Part shown: piece by piece, positions 38,905 to 51,009 of the stretch
Layout: every line of letters starts with the position of its first letter
Position numbering within the stretch: the stretch's first letter is position 1
NCBI GenBank assembly: GCA_012845835.1
Contig: JABAKD010000007.1
Coordinates: 2,015,016 to 2,079,015 of the forward strand
Direction of reading: 5' to 3'
From: Undaria pinnatifida
Lineage: Eukaryota; Sar; Phaeophyceae; Laminariales; Alariaceae
DNA: 64,000 nucleotides
Notes under the pieces: model-generated
What the model saw: the letters and a program-made list of their open reading frames with translations, nothing else
Told to the model about the DNA's origin: nothing
Databases searched by the model: none
Translations under genes and position numbers: made by a program

Positions 38905-41900
38905 GGCCTGCAAAAAGTCTTGTATAAGAAACCCTCCAATTGTTGGGAACTAAGTCTAAGTTGCGATCACCAATGGTGAGTGCTGGCGGGAAAGTGAACA
39001 CAGTATGTTTGGAAAAGTTCTTGTCCCTTCTTTGCACAGCTTTCATCACATGCAACATTTGTTTTTCGCAATCATGCGAATGCCAAAGGGCTGGCTGCCC
39101 GCGGTGAGCTGCTTGCTGTTGCTACACAGCATCCTCGGTAATGAGGGGAAATGCACTGATGGAAAACTCGTTCGTGATATGTGTTTATCGATCACGCGTG
39201 GTAAATGAGGTGATACCATGGTCGATTGGATTCGGCGGTTGGTAGCTGCTGGTCAGCACCTATTGCTTCGTTCTTGACCTGATCATCAAATTAACCACGA
39301 AACCAATTAAATGTTGAGCTAATCCTTTGCCTTGAGAACAGAAATTACGTTCACACTACGAGGTAGTGAGCTTCGGCCGCAATTCCACCATTTAGCTGTT
39401 TGCCGATTGCCCGATGTGTTATGTTGTCGGATGCCACCATCGGGCTCTCTGGCGAAAGGAGTTTCTTTGACGTTACTCGCGAAATCTCCTTTTCTTGCGA
39501 TGTGCATAGTATGGTCTAGTATGGAGCGTGAATGGCCGCTCGGCTCAGGGCCAACATCGCGGCAGCACCCGGACTTTGGCGCCCATTCACGTGACAACTC
39601 ACGAGAGAGATATACGTATAATAGATCGTTGATACAAATAAGGGAATTACTTGCTGACTGTGATATTTCACGGCAGTACCAGCAATCCGTTACGTGCATC
39701 GAACGCTAATCCATGTCCACCATGAAACCTTGGACCCGAAGATGGAACCAAAACGTCCCCTGACGCCCGCAGTTCCCCCTCAGAGCGAACCCACAGGCCC
39801 AACGGGACTTAGGGAGCACGAAGTAAAACGAAAGACAGGGATTGCTTGTGAATATTCGCACAATTACGCCTACAATACGAAGAAGACTGAAATTCAGAAA
39901 ATCTAAAACGTTAGCTATAGGTCTAAAGCTTAGCACAACACACTTCCAAATATTTTCATACCTATCGTGTCAATTTAATTCAATTGTGTTCACAATTCAG
40001 TGCTAGGTGACGTATCCTCCAGTTCGCGTGGTAGCACGAGCGCGAGCTGTCCCTACCGGCGGTCACCGTCACTACTCCAGCAGCGCAGGCTGCCGTTGTA
40101 TACGGATGCGCAAGTATGTCGACCCGATCCGACCCCTGGGGATCAGGTGCGGTGGAGATAGCCACCGGGAACGTCGTCACTCCGGGTGGTGTGGGACTTG
40201 CGCAAGCTCACCCACTAACAACACACCCAGCCATGAGAAAGCAGCCTTCCGCTGGACTTGGTCTAGTTACGGTCCACCCTACCCGCTCGGCCGTTCGTCC
40301 TCGCTAACGTTTTCAATTCCATACCAATTTCCTACCCATGGAATCCGCGATGAGTCGTTCCCAACGTGATCAACGATTTTCAACACATTGACTTGACTGT
40401 AACTCAAAATAGCAATACTGCACTGTTTAGACGATAACTCTTCAATAGAAACATTGAGCTTAATAGTTTTATTTGCCATTGAAACGATGACGGCGAGGAA
40501 AAAGCAAATGAGAAACGGGGCAATAGAGTCGTGGTGGGGCACCCTTCACAGGTGGTAGCACAGGCTTGCGCTGGTAGTGGTTGAAGTACCTGGCTGGCCA
40601 AGCGAAAATGATTCGTGTAAGCTTCGTGTAAGTTGAATGTGCCGCTTTTACGTACAACATAAAAACTTGAACGAATTGTGGACTTCTACAGTCCATGCGA
40701 GTACTCGTACTCGCTGGAGAGAAGAGTAGATTAGAGTACATAGATCAGGTTAGACAGGGTGACCACAAAGAGCGTAGATCAGCAGGGGTCCACAGCACAC
40801 CATTGTGAGGCACAGCAGGCGGCAGCTATCTGCAGTCTCCGTGCTACGTGCTGCGACATCCCGCAGGACCGCCCACGTACAAGCAGACGCCGCCGCTGGT
40901 GGAAGTGATGGTGGTGGTGGTGCTGCTGCTGGTGCGTTGGGTTAGCTTGGGTTGTACCAGGTGTTTTGGTCTAAGCTCTATAGACACGTCAAGGTCAGGC
41001 ACGCTCTCGCCGCGTTGTTCTGTCCGTCGTGTCATCGGTCGCCCGTCGTCGCTCTCATGCTGACAACTGCGTACTGTCGATTGAGAAACGAGGTCGCACC
41101 GTTTTGGGTTTCCAAAGTGGAAAGGTGTTTTTTTCGGGGATGGCTTGCTTGTACGTGGGAAAAGGGCGATATTTTAATGTGGATGCACCTAAAACGTGAC
41201 ACAAATTACCGATGGCATACAGCAACTTCGTGACACAAATTACCGACGGCAAGGCGTTTCGTGACAAAAACTTCCAAAACATGATATTTTCATGTAACAG
41301 AATTTCGAGACAAACCCAAGCAATAGAGCCGTCTCTTCGGTCTTTGGCGCTGGCTTTAGCACGGCCGCTGACATTCAGGCAGCCTCTGCTGCAGGCATGG
41401 ACGAGTGCTGTTGATCCGCAGCGAACTACTCCGTTGTGCTCGCTTCTCTGCGGCCATATTCCATGCCATTTCATGTCACCTTCCTTTTTTCGCTCGTCGT
41501 CGTACGTTGAGGTACGAAGAAACTCGTACGTACGGGTTGAGAACAGCAGTAAGTACCACGAGCATGAACGCCAAGCGACGACATACGCTACCACACAACA
41601 GCAAGCAGGTGTAGTAGCTGTAGCAGTAGGGCGAAACTTCTAGTACATACTGCAGCAACCAGCAGGGGCGGCAACAAGAACCGCAGCAGATAGCTCAAAG
41701 TGCAGCATGAGTGCCGTTGGCAAGTTTAGTCGTACTTGCATCACTCTGTCCGAAAATATAACGACTGTTTTATGTTCATATTAATACTGAAAAAAACAGT
41801 ACAATTGATATAATAAAGATATGTCGTACGAGGGGACGCTCTGGTGTGATGCTGCAGCGAGACCATCGAGCACACGGCAGGTTTTACATAAACAAGAGCA

Positions 41901-42217
41901 AACAAGAGTGCAGAGCACAGGGGACCCCAACACAGAGACACGTGACAACCACGACCAGCTGTCGATCGCGCAATTGGCTGGTGGTCCGTGCATCGGTGGG
42001 TGCATATCGGAAGTCGTTCCTAGTAGACCGTCGAAAAATCACGTAAAATTTCTTCTGCCGGCAGACTCACAAGTAGGGACCCCTGACCCCGTGTGGAAAA
42101 CGCCGGACAAAGACAAAGACTTGCAATTTTTATTTTCCTTTTTCTTTCTTGGCCCCGTGCACCCCTACTAAAAATGTGCCGAAAAATTGCCGGGAAAGGC
42201 GTTTTTTTATAGTGGGT
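38905..42217. other. Intergenic region, no gene recognised
   Basis: Presumed to begin with the dynein 3' UTR. Several open frames of 100-180 codons exist on both strands (for example 41055-41594 minus), but none shows a domain, a start context or homology that I recognise. Contains a 32-bp direct repeat with cgtgacacaaattaccga at 41197 and 41229, and a diverged dispersed repeat at 39925-40000. Confidence 0.6.
39925..40000 (+). repeat. Dispersed repeat related to 11505-11595
   Basis: aagcttagcacaacacacttccaaatattttcatacctatcgtgtcaatttaattcaattg aligns by eye with the second half of the repeat block in intron 13. It is short, diverged and non-coding. Confidence 0.4.
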
Positions 42218-43834
42218 TATAGACACTCCTAGGCCAGGCAAGCCTATTGACGAGATCGTATCCCACCTAGACCTGAGGGGGACTGGTCAGCACCATTCAG
42301 GTGCTAGAAAGGAATAAGTTGTTGTATTAGCTCCAAAGCACAAGAAAACAAGCGATCTTAACGTCATCCCCGAATCCCCATACCATAATCCAGAATACGA
42401 TAAATACAAACCCAAACTGTCTTCAGATACAAAATAACGTTCACCCCTCACATCAGATGCTCAGCAGTCAACTACCACCAAGAAGATCAGCTGTCGTATC
42501 TTACCACCAACACTACACACTCTTTGGTGCTCTACTGTCCACAATGCCCCCAAAAGCGCGTTCCTACTCTAAGTAGTTCGTGAGCAAGCTTTGATCAAAA
42601 GTGAGCACCAGCTACACAAAAAACATCAAAGAAACGTATATGTCGTTGTTGAATGATAAGCGACCACAAACATCTAGATACCGTACAAACAAGTTATGAA
42701 ACATTACGATACTTGACACGAACATTCATCAATAAACACTACATGAATTCGTATTGTAGACACGCCTTGAGCTAGGCAAGGTCTACTTGACCAGAAAATA
42801 TCCCCCCCTTGGCTCGAGGGGAGCTGGTCAGCACCATTCAGGTGCTAGGCAAGGAGAGAGAAGCTGTTTATTAGCTCCGAACACAAGGAAACAAGCGATC
42901 TTAACTTCATCCCCGAATCCCCACACCATAATCCAGAAGAGAATAAGTAGAAACCCCTACTGTCTTCAGATCTAAATGACGTTCACACTCCACATCAGAT
43001 CCTCAGCAGTCAATCACCAAGAAGATCAGCTGTCGTATCTTACCACCAACACTACACACTCTTTGGTGCTCCACTGTCCACAATGCCCCCAAAAGCGCGT
43101 TCCTACTCTAAGTAGTTCGTGAGCAAGCTTTGATCAAAAGTGAGCACCAGCTACACAAAAAACATCAAAGAAACATATTTGTCGTTGTTGAATGATAAAC
43201 GACCACAAACATCTAGATACCGTACCAACGAGTTATGAAACATTACAATACTTCACACAAACATCCATCAATAAATACTACATGAATTCGTATTGTAGAC
43301 ACGCCTTGAGCTAGGCAAGGTCTACTTGACCAGAAAGTATCCCCCCCTTGGCTCGAGGGGAGCTGGTCAGCACCATTCAGGCGCTAGGAAAGGAGAGAGA
43401 AGTTGTTGTATTAGCTCCAAAGCACAAGAAAACAAGCGATCTTAACTTCATCCCCGAATCCCCATACCATAATCCAGAAGACGATAAATACAAACCCAAA
43501 CTGTCTTCAGATCTAAATGACGTTCACACTCCACATCAGATCCTCAGCAGTCAATCACCAAGAAGATCAGCTGTCGTATCTTACCACCAACACTACACAC
43601 TCTTTGGTGCTCCACTGTCCACAATGCCCCCAAAAGCGCGTTCCTACTCTAAGTAGTTCGTGAGCAAGCTTTGATCAAAAGTGAGCACCAGCTACACAAA
43701 AAACATCAAAGAAACATATATGTCGTTGTTGAATGATAAACGACCACAAACATCTAGATACCGTACAAACGAGTTATGAAACATTACAATACTTCACACA
43801 AACATCCATCAATAAATACTACATGAATTCGTAT
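42218..43834 (-). mobile_element. Tandem array of three extra LTR plus internal-end units
   Basis: LTRs at 42218-42544, 42755-43082 and 43294-43623 are each followed by the same 210-bp spacer (atgcccccaaaagcgcg through gaattcgtat). The fourth LTR (43835-44163) opens the full element, whose internal 3' end matches the spacer. Period is about 540 bp. Units 2-4 are nearly identical, unit 1 more diverged. Unequal recombination between LTRs is the simplest origin. Confidence 0.85.
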
Positions 43835-44163
43835 TGTAGACACGCCTTGAGCTAAGCAAGGTCTACTTGACCAGAAAATATCCCCCCCTTGGCTCGAGGG
43901 GAGCTGGTCAGCACCATTCAGGTGCTAGGCAAGGAGAGAGAAGTTGTTTATTAGCTCCGAACACAAGGAAACAAGCGATCTTAACTTCATCCCCGAATCC
44001 CCATATCAGAATCCAGAAGAGAATAAGTAGAAACCCCTACTGTCTTCAGATCTAAATGACGTTCACACTCCACATCAGATCCTTAGCAGTCAATCACCAC
44101 CAAGAAGATCAGGTCGTAGCTTACCACCAGCACTACACACTCTTTGGTGCTCCACTGTCCACA
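43835..44163 (-). repeat. 3' LTR of the Ty3/gypsy element
   Basis: In element sense it runs from TGTGGACAGTGGAGCACC to GGCGTGTCTACA. Next to the internal end it is flanked by a G-rich purine string. The same sequence, with few differences, occurs three more times to the left. Confidence 0.85.
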
Positions 44164-44675
44164 ATGCCCCCAAAAGCGCGTTCCTACTCTAAGTAGTTCA
44201 CGAACAAGCTTTGATCAAAAGTGAGCACCAGCTACACAAAACATCAAAGAAAACAAGCATGTCGCTTCGAATTATAAACGACCACAAACATCTAGATACC
44301 ATACCCAATGATGACGAGTCATGCAACATTGCAATGCTTCACAAAAACATGCACACACGATTACCAAGCACAAATCATGCATTATAACATAGCAATATCA
44401 CCAATAAATACTACCAGGTACATTAATTCGTATATTTTTTCACACGCAGACAATAAAAAACATGCTTGCATAAGTGGCAAGCCAAACGGAAACCTAAATA
44501 AAAACCTGCCGACCAAAATATAAACATCGTAAAAATCCTTTTATAACTGCACGAATATATAGTATCAACCGCTTTCATTTACAATTATACCACAAACTCA
44601 TGCACTCAGCAAAATAATACCGTAAAAACATTCCAGAACGATTTTCGCTTAAGTCATGCGAAAACCTCGAAGAAA

Positions 44676-45158
44676 TCACAGCGCAATACCACATTGCCGC
44701 TTCAGCTTCGTCCTCACTTCCTGTTTCAGTCTCATCTTACGCAATTCCTTCACAAATTGAGGAGCCCCACCCCATACATTCGCTAGGTCCTCCCACGTAT
44801 TCCTTTCCGTGTCAAATGCAGCCCACATTACTTCCACCTCAAAGCCAGATCCTTCCTCCACAGTCGCCAAATCCACAATTGCTGCTGCCATCTCAAACTC
44901 TTCTTGCGAGAGCGCATGTTGAAAAACCTCTTTTAACTCGGCAGTGATCTCAAGAGCACCATCCGCATGAAAACGCATCCGAGCAACATGAACGTCTCGG
45001 ACTTCCCCAGATACAATATTCTGCACGCCATACACATACGATCGTTGAGCGACCAGCACACGCCACGGCCCAGTCCACGTCATCAGCGATTTTGACGTCG
45101 AGCCACTACGCCGCACCCGAGCCACCAAGACATAATCAACAACAACAAACTTCGGCAA
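44676..45158 (-). pseudogene. Integrase C-terminus with chromodomain
   Basis: 160 codons. The N-terminal part has KSLMTWTGPWRVL and VHVARMRFHAD, the GPW/GPF-type DNA-binding end of Ty3 integrases. Residues around 105-145 read FEVEVMWAAFDTERNTWEDL, a chromodomain-like beta strand and W-aromatic cage followed by a helix. Chromodomains direct such elements to chosen chromatin marks. It lies in a separate frame from the integrase core (45414-46025), so a frameshift or stop intervenes. Confidence 0.8.
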
Positions 45159-45413
45159 ACTTCCCCGACTCGCGTTTACACGCTGCTTACCACGATTCGC
45201 CTTACCTTATCCAAGACCTCCTTGCTCAGTTGACTGCGCCGCACCCACACTCTGCACCTTCGCCCGAAGAGCCTTCTCGTCCAGCACATCCACCTGCCAA
45301 TCCTGTCCGGTCGACGACGCCAACGTGGACAACGCTACGCGAAGCGCTTTACCTAACGTGACATGATACGGGGTAGAGCCGTACCTTTCGCGAAACGCAG
45401 TGTTCAAGGCCCA

Positions 45414-46025
45414 CTAAACCACCGGTTCTAACTCTACCCAATCCTGGGGGGTCCGCCGTTCTTCATGAATCACGGCCTTTAAAGTACGCACCACCTCATG
45501 CATCATCCGTTCGCATGTACCATTAGACCATGGCGAATTCGCAACTGGAAACCTCCTGTCAACACCAAGAGACTTCTCTAACGCAGCCATCATTTGATTC
45601 TTAAAATAGGAAGCAGTGTCACTCACCCATACCTCCGAAACCCCCATAACCTTACACGAGGTCAGGAGATGCTTCGCTGTCAAACGGGCAGTGCATGCTT
45701 CCGTGGGCTCAAGACAAACCCAATTACTTATATCGTCCATCATGACGAGGATGTATCGGTACCCCCCGTGCTCATCCAGGACATCGTCTCCCAACGGCTC
45801 GCTCGCTCCAACATAGAAGATGTCGAAGTGGACCACTTCGCCCGGCCTGGTGCCGTGCACCGTCTCTCCAGGCGGACGTGGCACTTTCTCCCCTGCTTTG
45901 GAATCCATAAGATGGAGGCACTGCTTTACAAACTCCGCTACGCACTCCTCCATGCAAAACCAACAGCAGTAGTCCAACAGCCGGTGCAGGGTAGCCACGG
46001 CAGCCCGATGGCCAGCCTCCTTCAT
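45414..46025 (-). pseudogene. Integrase core (zinc-binding region and DDE)
   Basis: Contains GHRAAVATLHRLLDYCCWFC (HH-C region), HFDIFYVG with the first catalytic Asp, WVSDTASYFKN with the second, and SPWSNGTCERMMHEVVRTLK with the catalytic Glu, in DD35E-like order. The second Cys pair appears altered (QCLHLMD). It joins strand-transfer activity to element integration; here it is cut off from RNase H by a frameshift near 46030. Confidence 0.88.
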
Positions 46026-46312
46026 GTGAGCAAATTAACCGTACCTGAAGCTGCTTAGCACATAACACCGCGCGCCCATCAACCGGGAGCCGAAAAAGCC
46101 CCTCGGCATCAAAGCTCACTTCACCCACGTTCGTCATGAACGACGTAGCCCCCGACGTGAGCGTGCCCAGGTTTGCCCGCGACGCTTGCTGCGCGTCCCG
46201 GATCACCTGCTTGGACGGACGGAAAAGTTTTATCGGGCGCGCTAGCAGCATACACCGTGGTAGCGCGAACACTCAACGAAAACACAGGCGCCCACCGCGA
46301 GAGGAAATCCCC

Positions 46313-46783
46313 TCAGCAGTTACGATCTCCGTCGATGTGCACACTAGTATAGTCGTATTGCCCCAATACCGCCTTCCATTGGTCCAAACGCTGCACCGTC
46401 GTCTTCGCAACAGACGACACGCACGCCTCCGGATCAAAAATGTACGGCAAATTTCGGTGGTCAGTATAAATATGCGGGCCGTTCCACAAAAAGTACTCCA
46501 ACCGCTTGAAAGTACTCACCACGGCGAAGCCTTCCTTGTCCACCGTCGCCCAGCGCTGCTGTGACCGTTTGAAGGTCCCACTCAGGAATCCAAGAGGCTC
46601 GTGAGTCATGTCCTCGACTGAAACGCCACGGTCGAGCTCTTCCCGGGGCACCTGCGTGAGAAAACTCCCCCATTGCTCATCGGAGGCATCCGGAAACATG
46701 AGCACCGCCAATCCCGGTTTCGGGTGAGACAAAGCCACAGCGTGAGCGACAAGATCCTGCGCCGCCTCCCGGACCCCGATCAA
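46313..46783 (-). pseudogene. RNase H domain of pol
   Basis: Shows LAVLMFPDASDEQWGSFLTQ with the first catalytic Asp, WATVDKEGFAVVSTFKRLEY with the catalytic Glu, and HIYTDHRNLPYIFDPE with the TDH motif, all in the Ty3 RNase H pattern. It degrades the RNA strand of RNA-DNA hybrids. Preceded by an RT thumb/connection segment at 46793-47038. Confidence 0.88.
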
Positions 46784-46792
46784 CCCCGAAGT

Positions 46793-47577
46793 TCAGTCCC
46801 CGGCCGAGATCACCCAGTTAGATGGCACACGTTTGGCGCGACGCTTAGCGCCCGCCAGATTCTCCTCTAGGAAAACACGAAGAGGATAAAAAACCTCTGC
46901 CATGCGCGGCAAAAATGTACGCAGCCAATTAACAGCCTGCAAGAACTGCATCAACTCGGCCGCAGTCTCGGGCCGCCTCATGGTTGCCAAGCCCGTCAAC
47001 CGCTCAGGATCGTGCTTGACTTGCCCCTGCGAGTACATCTTCCCGCACCAAGTGATGCTAGTCTCGAGAAAGGTGCACTTGTGAGCCGCAGCGTACGATG
47101 CGACCTCTTCAAGCGCTCCAGGTCAGCTCCAACGTATTGAACAAGTCAGTCTCGTCTAAACCCCAACAAATCACATCGTCTACACAAATCATGCAATTCG
47201 GCCCCTCCAGCACGTGTCAGCGTCGCTTGAACGTGGGAGGTGGCGCTTAAATTTCCTTTCGGTACTCGCGTAGGCGTATATAAACCGCACAGCGTGGCGA
47301 TCGTAAAAATCTCTTGCGCTTCCGGTGTCAGCGGGCATTGCCAGTAACCTTGCAAAAGGTCAAGACTGCCGTAAAACTTAGCCTCACTCAGCTTGGCCGT
47401 GCTTACTTCCTGATTAGGCATCACCCCCGGCACCTTCTCGACACGCTGGTTTGCAGCCCCGAAATCGCTCACCAAGCGAAACCCCCCTTTTTTCGGCGTA
47501 GCCATAGCTGCACTGCCCCACACCGCCTGCATATTAAGGTGAACACAAGCCCCGTAGCCGCCAACGAAGCCATACAT
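46793..47577 (-). pseudogene. Reverse transcriptase, frameshifted
   Basis: Residues visible at 47146-47577 include FRLVSDFGAANQRVEKVPGV and FYGSLDLLQGYWQCPL with the first catalytic Asp, then TPTRVPKGN. The second catalytic site (family Y/FVDD) reads CVDD in a different frame near 47177-47185, so a frameshift lies between. The thumb segment TGLATMRRPETAAELMQFLQ is at 46793-47038. Confidence 0.85.
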
Positions 47578-47957
47578 GCTGCAAACCAGGCGGTCCTGAC
47601 GGGGTGGTAGACGCGCGGCGGAGCCTTGACCGGCCGAGCGCCCGGCTTAAGGGTGACGCGCAGGGGCTCAACACGCGCGGGCGGGTCGCCCCTGCGTAAC
47701 CCACGCCGAAACGCATTCCAGCGTCTCCCAATGATGTCACGAAGACGCTCCACATGCGACTCATCCAACCCAGCAGCCGCCGACGCCAGAACGGCTTCCT
47801 CCAGAGCCTTATATCTAGCCCGTAATTCCTCCTCCGGGTCCATTTCGATGTCCGGCCCCCGCGCCACCAAGCGCTCCACGGCTCTATCCGGCTCCTCCGG
47901 CGTCCTGCACTGCTGCTGCTGCTGCAAAGTGTCGACACTAACAATGACGCGGCGGCG

Positions 47958-48330
47958 TTACCGGTACGCTGCGGTGTCGACACCGGTGAGGGCAGCACGT
48001 TCCAGCGCGCGCGCCCGCAAACTGTCATCGACATCGATGCCCAACAGCTTCAAAGTTGGGTTTCCGAGAATGACAACGTCGTCGCCCGGCATGACTGCAA
48101 AGGAAAACGGATCCATGGTGACCAAACCCCAGCTGGTGTGCAGAGCAATCCGCACCGAGCACGTTCCCTCCTGGACTACGAGCACACGGCCATCCGCCAC
48201 CTTGAGCTTCCCCGGGTACGCCATGGCCCCACAACTTGCACATCAGGAAATGCCGCTTGCAACTTATTCGCAATTTCAGCAGACATGCTCGTGATGCCCC
48301 GAGTCGAATATGGCAACAGCATCAACCGCC
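47958..48330 (-). pseudogene. Retropepsin-like protease region, frameshifted
   Basis: In one frame (47958-48224) the C-terminal protease motif VVILGNPTLKLLGIDVD is visible. The likely catalytic stretch AVAIFDSG lies in another frame near 48305-48330. The pair fits a retroviral-type aspartic protease broken by a frame change. Confidence is moderate because the active-site motif is short. Confidence 0.6.
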
Positions 48331-48689
48331 GCCATAAAAGCTGCCCCGGGCACCGACAAGCTGGCTTGACAACATTTTTCCCGCTCGTCGACGGCCACGC
48401 CTTCGGCACTAAACCCAGACATACTACCGGGCATCACGCCGCGGAACGCTGGTACGTACGGCACCGATTCCCCAGGCCCGTCAGCCGCCGGCGCATTTAC
48501 CAACGCCGGGGCATTACCGGAAGACAGGATCGGGTGCGGGGGCAAAAATGCGGTCGCTCTGCCTGCGCCCGCGGGCTCGGCGTCACCAGAGAAAACCGCA
48601 CGACCGCCAACGTGGCGCTGATGGAAAGCAGTCGAAGATGCCCCCCCGTGACCCTTCCCCGCTCTAGAAAAGGGCGTCAAGCCTGGGTG

Positions 48690-49808
48690 ATGCGCCGAGA
48701 AACGCTGCTGTTGCTGCTGCTGCTGCTCCTTCTGCTGCTGCTGCTCCTGCTACTGCTGCTGCTGCTGCGAGTGCTGCGGTTGTCGTTGCTGCGGCTGCCG
48801 CTGCTGCTGTGGTCGCTGCTACTGCACCGGCGGCGGCGGTCGTCCACGCCCCGTGGACAACCCATGACCCCCGTTTACCCGCCCCCCCGCGGGCAGCGAG
48901 GAGGCCTTCGAAGGAAAGGTGCGCAGAGGGCAGTTACGAGCGGGGTGGCATGGCTTACGGCATTTAAAACAGGTAACCACCGCGATAGAGGCCTTATCGG
49001 CCGCCCTAACGGCCGATACGCCGGGAAACGGCTTCGCGGACGACTGCTCACGCGAATTCACACGACCAGTACGTGTTAGGTGCCGCTGCTTATCAGCCAT
49101 CTCTACCGTGCGCCATTCGACGGCCACCTCCCGCACCACATCCAAAGCTTTCTGCGGTTTGTCCTTCCAGGCCCCATTCATTTCGAGCTCATGCCTTAAG
49201 TTTGAACTCGGGGGGACTTAACCCAGCCACAGCGCTTTACTAATGACGGCTGCAGGACCGCTTTTGTAAGCACCCAGCGTGTCACGGAAAACGCGTTCAG
49301 CACACTGGTGTTTTCAAATCACTGCTCAAGGCGGCTATGGACGGCGTCAATCCGATCTACAGCAGTAGCTTCGGACTCCATGGTCACCCGACGGCACACC
49401 TCAGCCGCAGCAATAGATGGGTCGACAGAATCGTCGGTCCAACATTCTGCGTGCTTCGCAAGCGCCTCCGTGAATTGTCTTCCTGTAATTCAGTCCCATC
49501 AAATAAGTCCGCGACAGGCACGAACGAATGGACTGACGCAGCTGCTGATCAACCGACAGCACAGGGCGCGAGATAGACTGTGCGTTGTTGCTGAGTTCCA
49601 TCGCCCGCTCGTACTCAGCGTATTGGATATAGAAGCGGAGCGACGCTGCCTGGGAGAAAACCCGCCCATGCTGTGGAGCGCCGGGACCATTTGCCAATGT
49701 TGGGTCATTCAGCCCGATGCGAACCTCACCATCAGCAGACATAGGGCCCTGCAATCCCCCGCCTTCTGCTGCTGCCGCTCCTCCACGCTGGGAGCGACGT
49801 TGGGACAT
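48690..49808 (-). pseudogene. Gag with CCHC zinc knuckle and polyglutamine
   Basis: Begins MSQRRSQRGGAAAAEGGG at 49808. Further on, in a second frame, it carries a CX2CX4HX4C knuckle (CFKCRKPCHPARNC, 48930-48971) typical of nucleocapsid. A CTG-rich block at 48700-48830 encodes glutamine runs on this strand. Frames change at least once between the two halves, so it is scored as broken. Confidence 0.75.
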
Positions 49809-49973
49809 ATGCTTTGGCGATCCCTCGTTCAGCTTTAGACGCCCCGGGGCTCTTCTCTCAATCTTGTAATACTGAGACGCCGCGCAATTCGCAGCTACCC
49901 GTAGCTGCTGTATCGATCCTTCACGAAAAGTCCTTTACAAACTTGAGTGTGTTCACCAGAAATATCAGGTAAT

Positions 49974-50301
49974 TGTAGACACGCCTTGAACAAAGCAACG
50001 TCTGCTTAAGCAGAAAGTATCCCGCCTTGGCCTGAGGGGGGGCTGGTCAGCACCTTTCAGGTGCTAGGAAAGGAGAGAGGAGTTACTGTATTAGCTCCGA
50101 ACACGAGAAAACAAGCGATCTTAACTTCATCCCCGAATCCCATATCAGAATCCAAAACAGGATAAGTAGAAACCCCTACTGTCTTCAGATCTAAGTAAAG
50201 TTCACGCACCACATCAGATCAACAGTCAACCACCACCAAGCATATCAACTTTTGAGTCTTACCACCAACACTACGCACTCTCTGGCGCTCCACTGTCCAC
50301 A
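49974..50301 (-). repeat. 5' LTR of the Ty3/gypsy element
   Basis: On the + strand runs tgtagacacgccttgaac through ccactgtccaca. About as long as the 3' LTR but clearly diverged from it, which with the frameshifts suggests an old insertion or recombination between different copies. Confidence 0.85.
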
Positions 50302-51000
50302 ACCTCGGCTATCACGTGAAGTCGACGTGGTTGATCTGAATGCACCAACTTGCGACTTCGTTTGAGGTGGGGCGGAGTCGTCTGGCTCGCATTTCCTGTG
50401 TGTGGAAAATTAATTACATCTACCGAACATTATTTATAGCAAGATGGTGGGATTGTAGTTCATGTGTCCCATTGTGGTTTGTGTGTTCCATTGTGACGGA
50501 GTGTGGGGTATGGGCATGAACTCAAATTATTCAAGTAGTTTGAATCTAAAGTTTGCGAGAAGGCAATATGATCATTATCGGGTAGGAGAGAGATAAAAAG
50601 TACAAATAGTAGGATTTGATATGTTGTCGATCGGATAGTCGGCACCCACGAAGCTGGTAACCAAGAAGCAGGCTGGAAGAACGACAGAGTGCAAAGAAAG
50701 GACCAGCGAGTAGGAGCAGTGTTGAGGCAGGTTTTGATCGTTTTTTTTTTCCGGCGAGCTGATTTGAACAAGGGAAGTATGTCGAACAACGGCATGCGAC
50801 GAGCACATTTCGTGGCGAGGCGTGCAGGCAATGAGGTATCCAGCTGGAGAGGAGACGAGGGCTCCAGCGGCATGGCCGGGAGAAAGGGAGAACAAGGCGA
50901 AGGGGGCGACGGAAGGGGCTCCAGTGGGGGGACAGGATGAAAAAGGGCCATCACCAGCAGCGGACTAATTGAGCAACTGCTCGAAGCTGTAGCGCTGCTC
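50302..51000. other. Unassigned sequence right of the retrotransposon
   Basis: Open frames on both strands (50460-50954 minus, 50689-50940 plus) are compositionally plain and show no domain that I can name. I see no gene here that I could support. Confidence 0.5.
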
Positions 51001-51009
51001 AGCCAACAG

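Larger units (their letters stand above)
43835..50301 (-). mobile_element. Ty3/gypsy chromovirus-like retrotransposon, degraded
   Basis: A 6.5-kb minus-strand element: 5' LTR at 49974-50301, then gag, protease, reverse transcriptase, RNase H, integrase and chromodomain in Ty3 order, and 3' LTR at 43835-44163. LTRs are about 328 bp with TG/CA ends and an imperfect terminal inverted TGTRGACA. Several frameshifts split the polyprotein, so it is probably inactive. The string cttttgggggcat before the 3' LTR may be the polypurine tract. I could not assign the primer-binding site with confidence. Confidence 0.9.

Noticed and set aside
41055-41594. 179-codon reverse open frame in the intergenic region
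   Set aside because: No domain, signal or start context is recognisable, and an overlapping forward frame (41212-41643) is equally open.
48138-49079. 313-codon forward open frame through the retrotransposon gag
   Set aside because: It is antisense to gag and contains a long polyleucine run that is only the complement of the CAG/glutamine tract.
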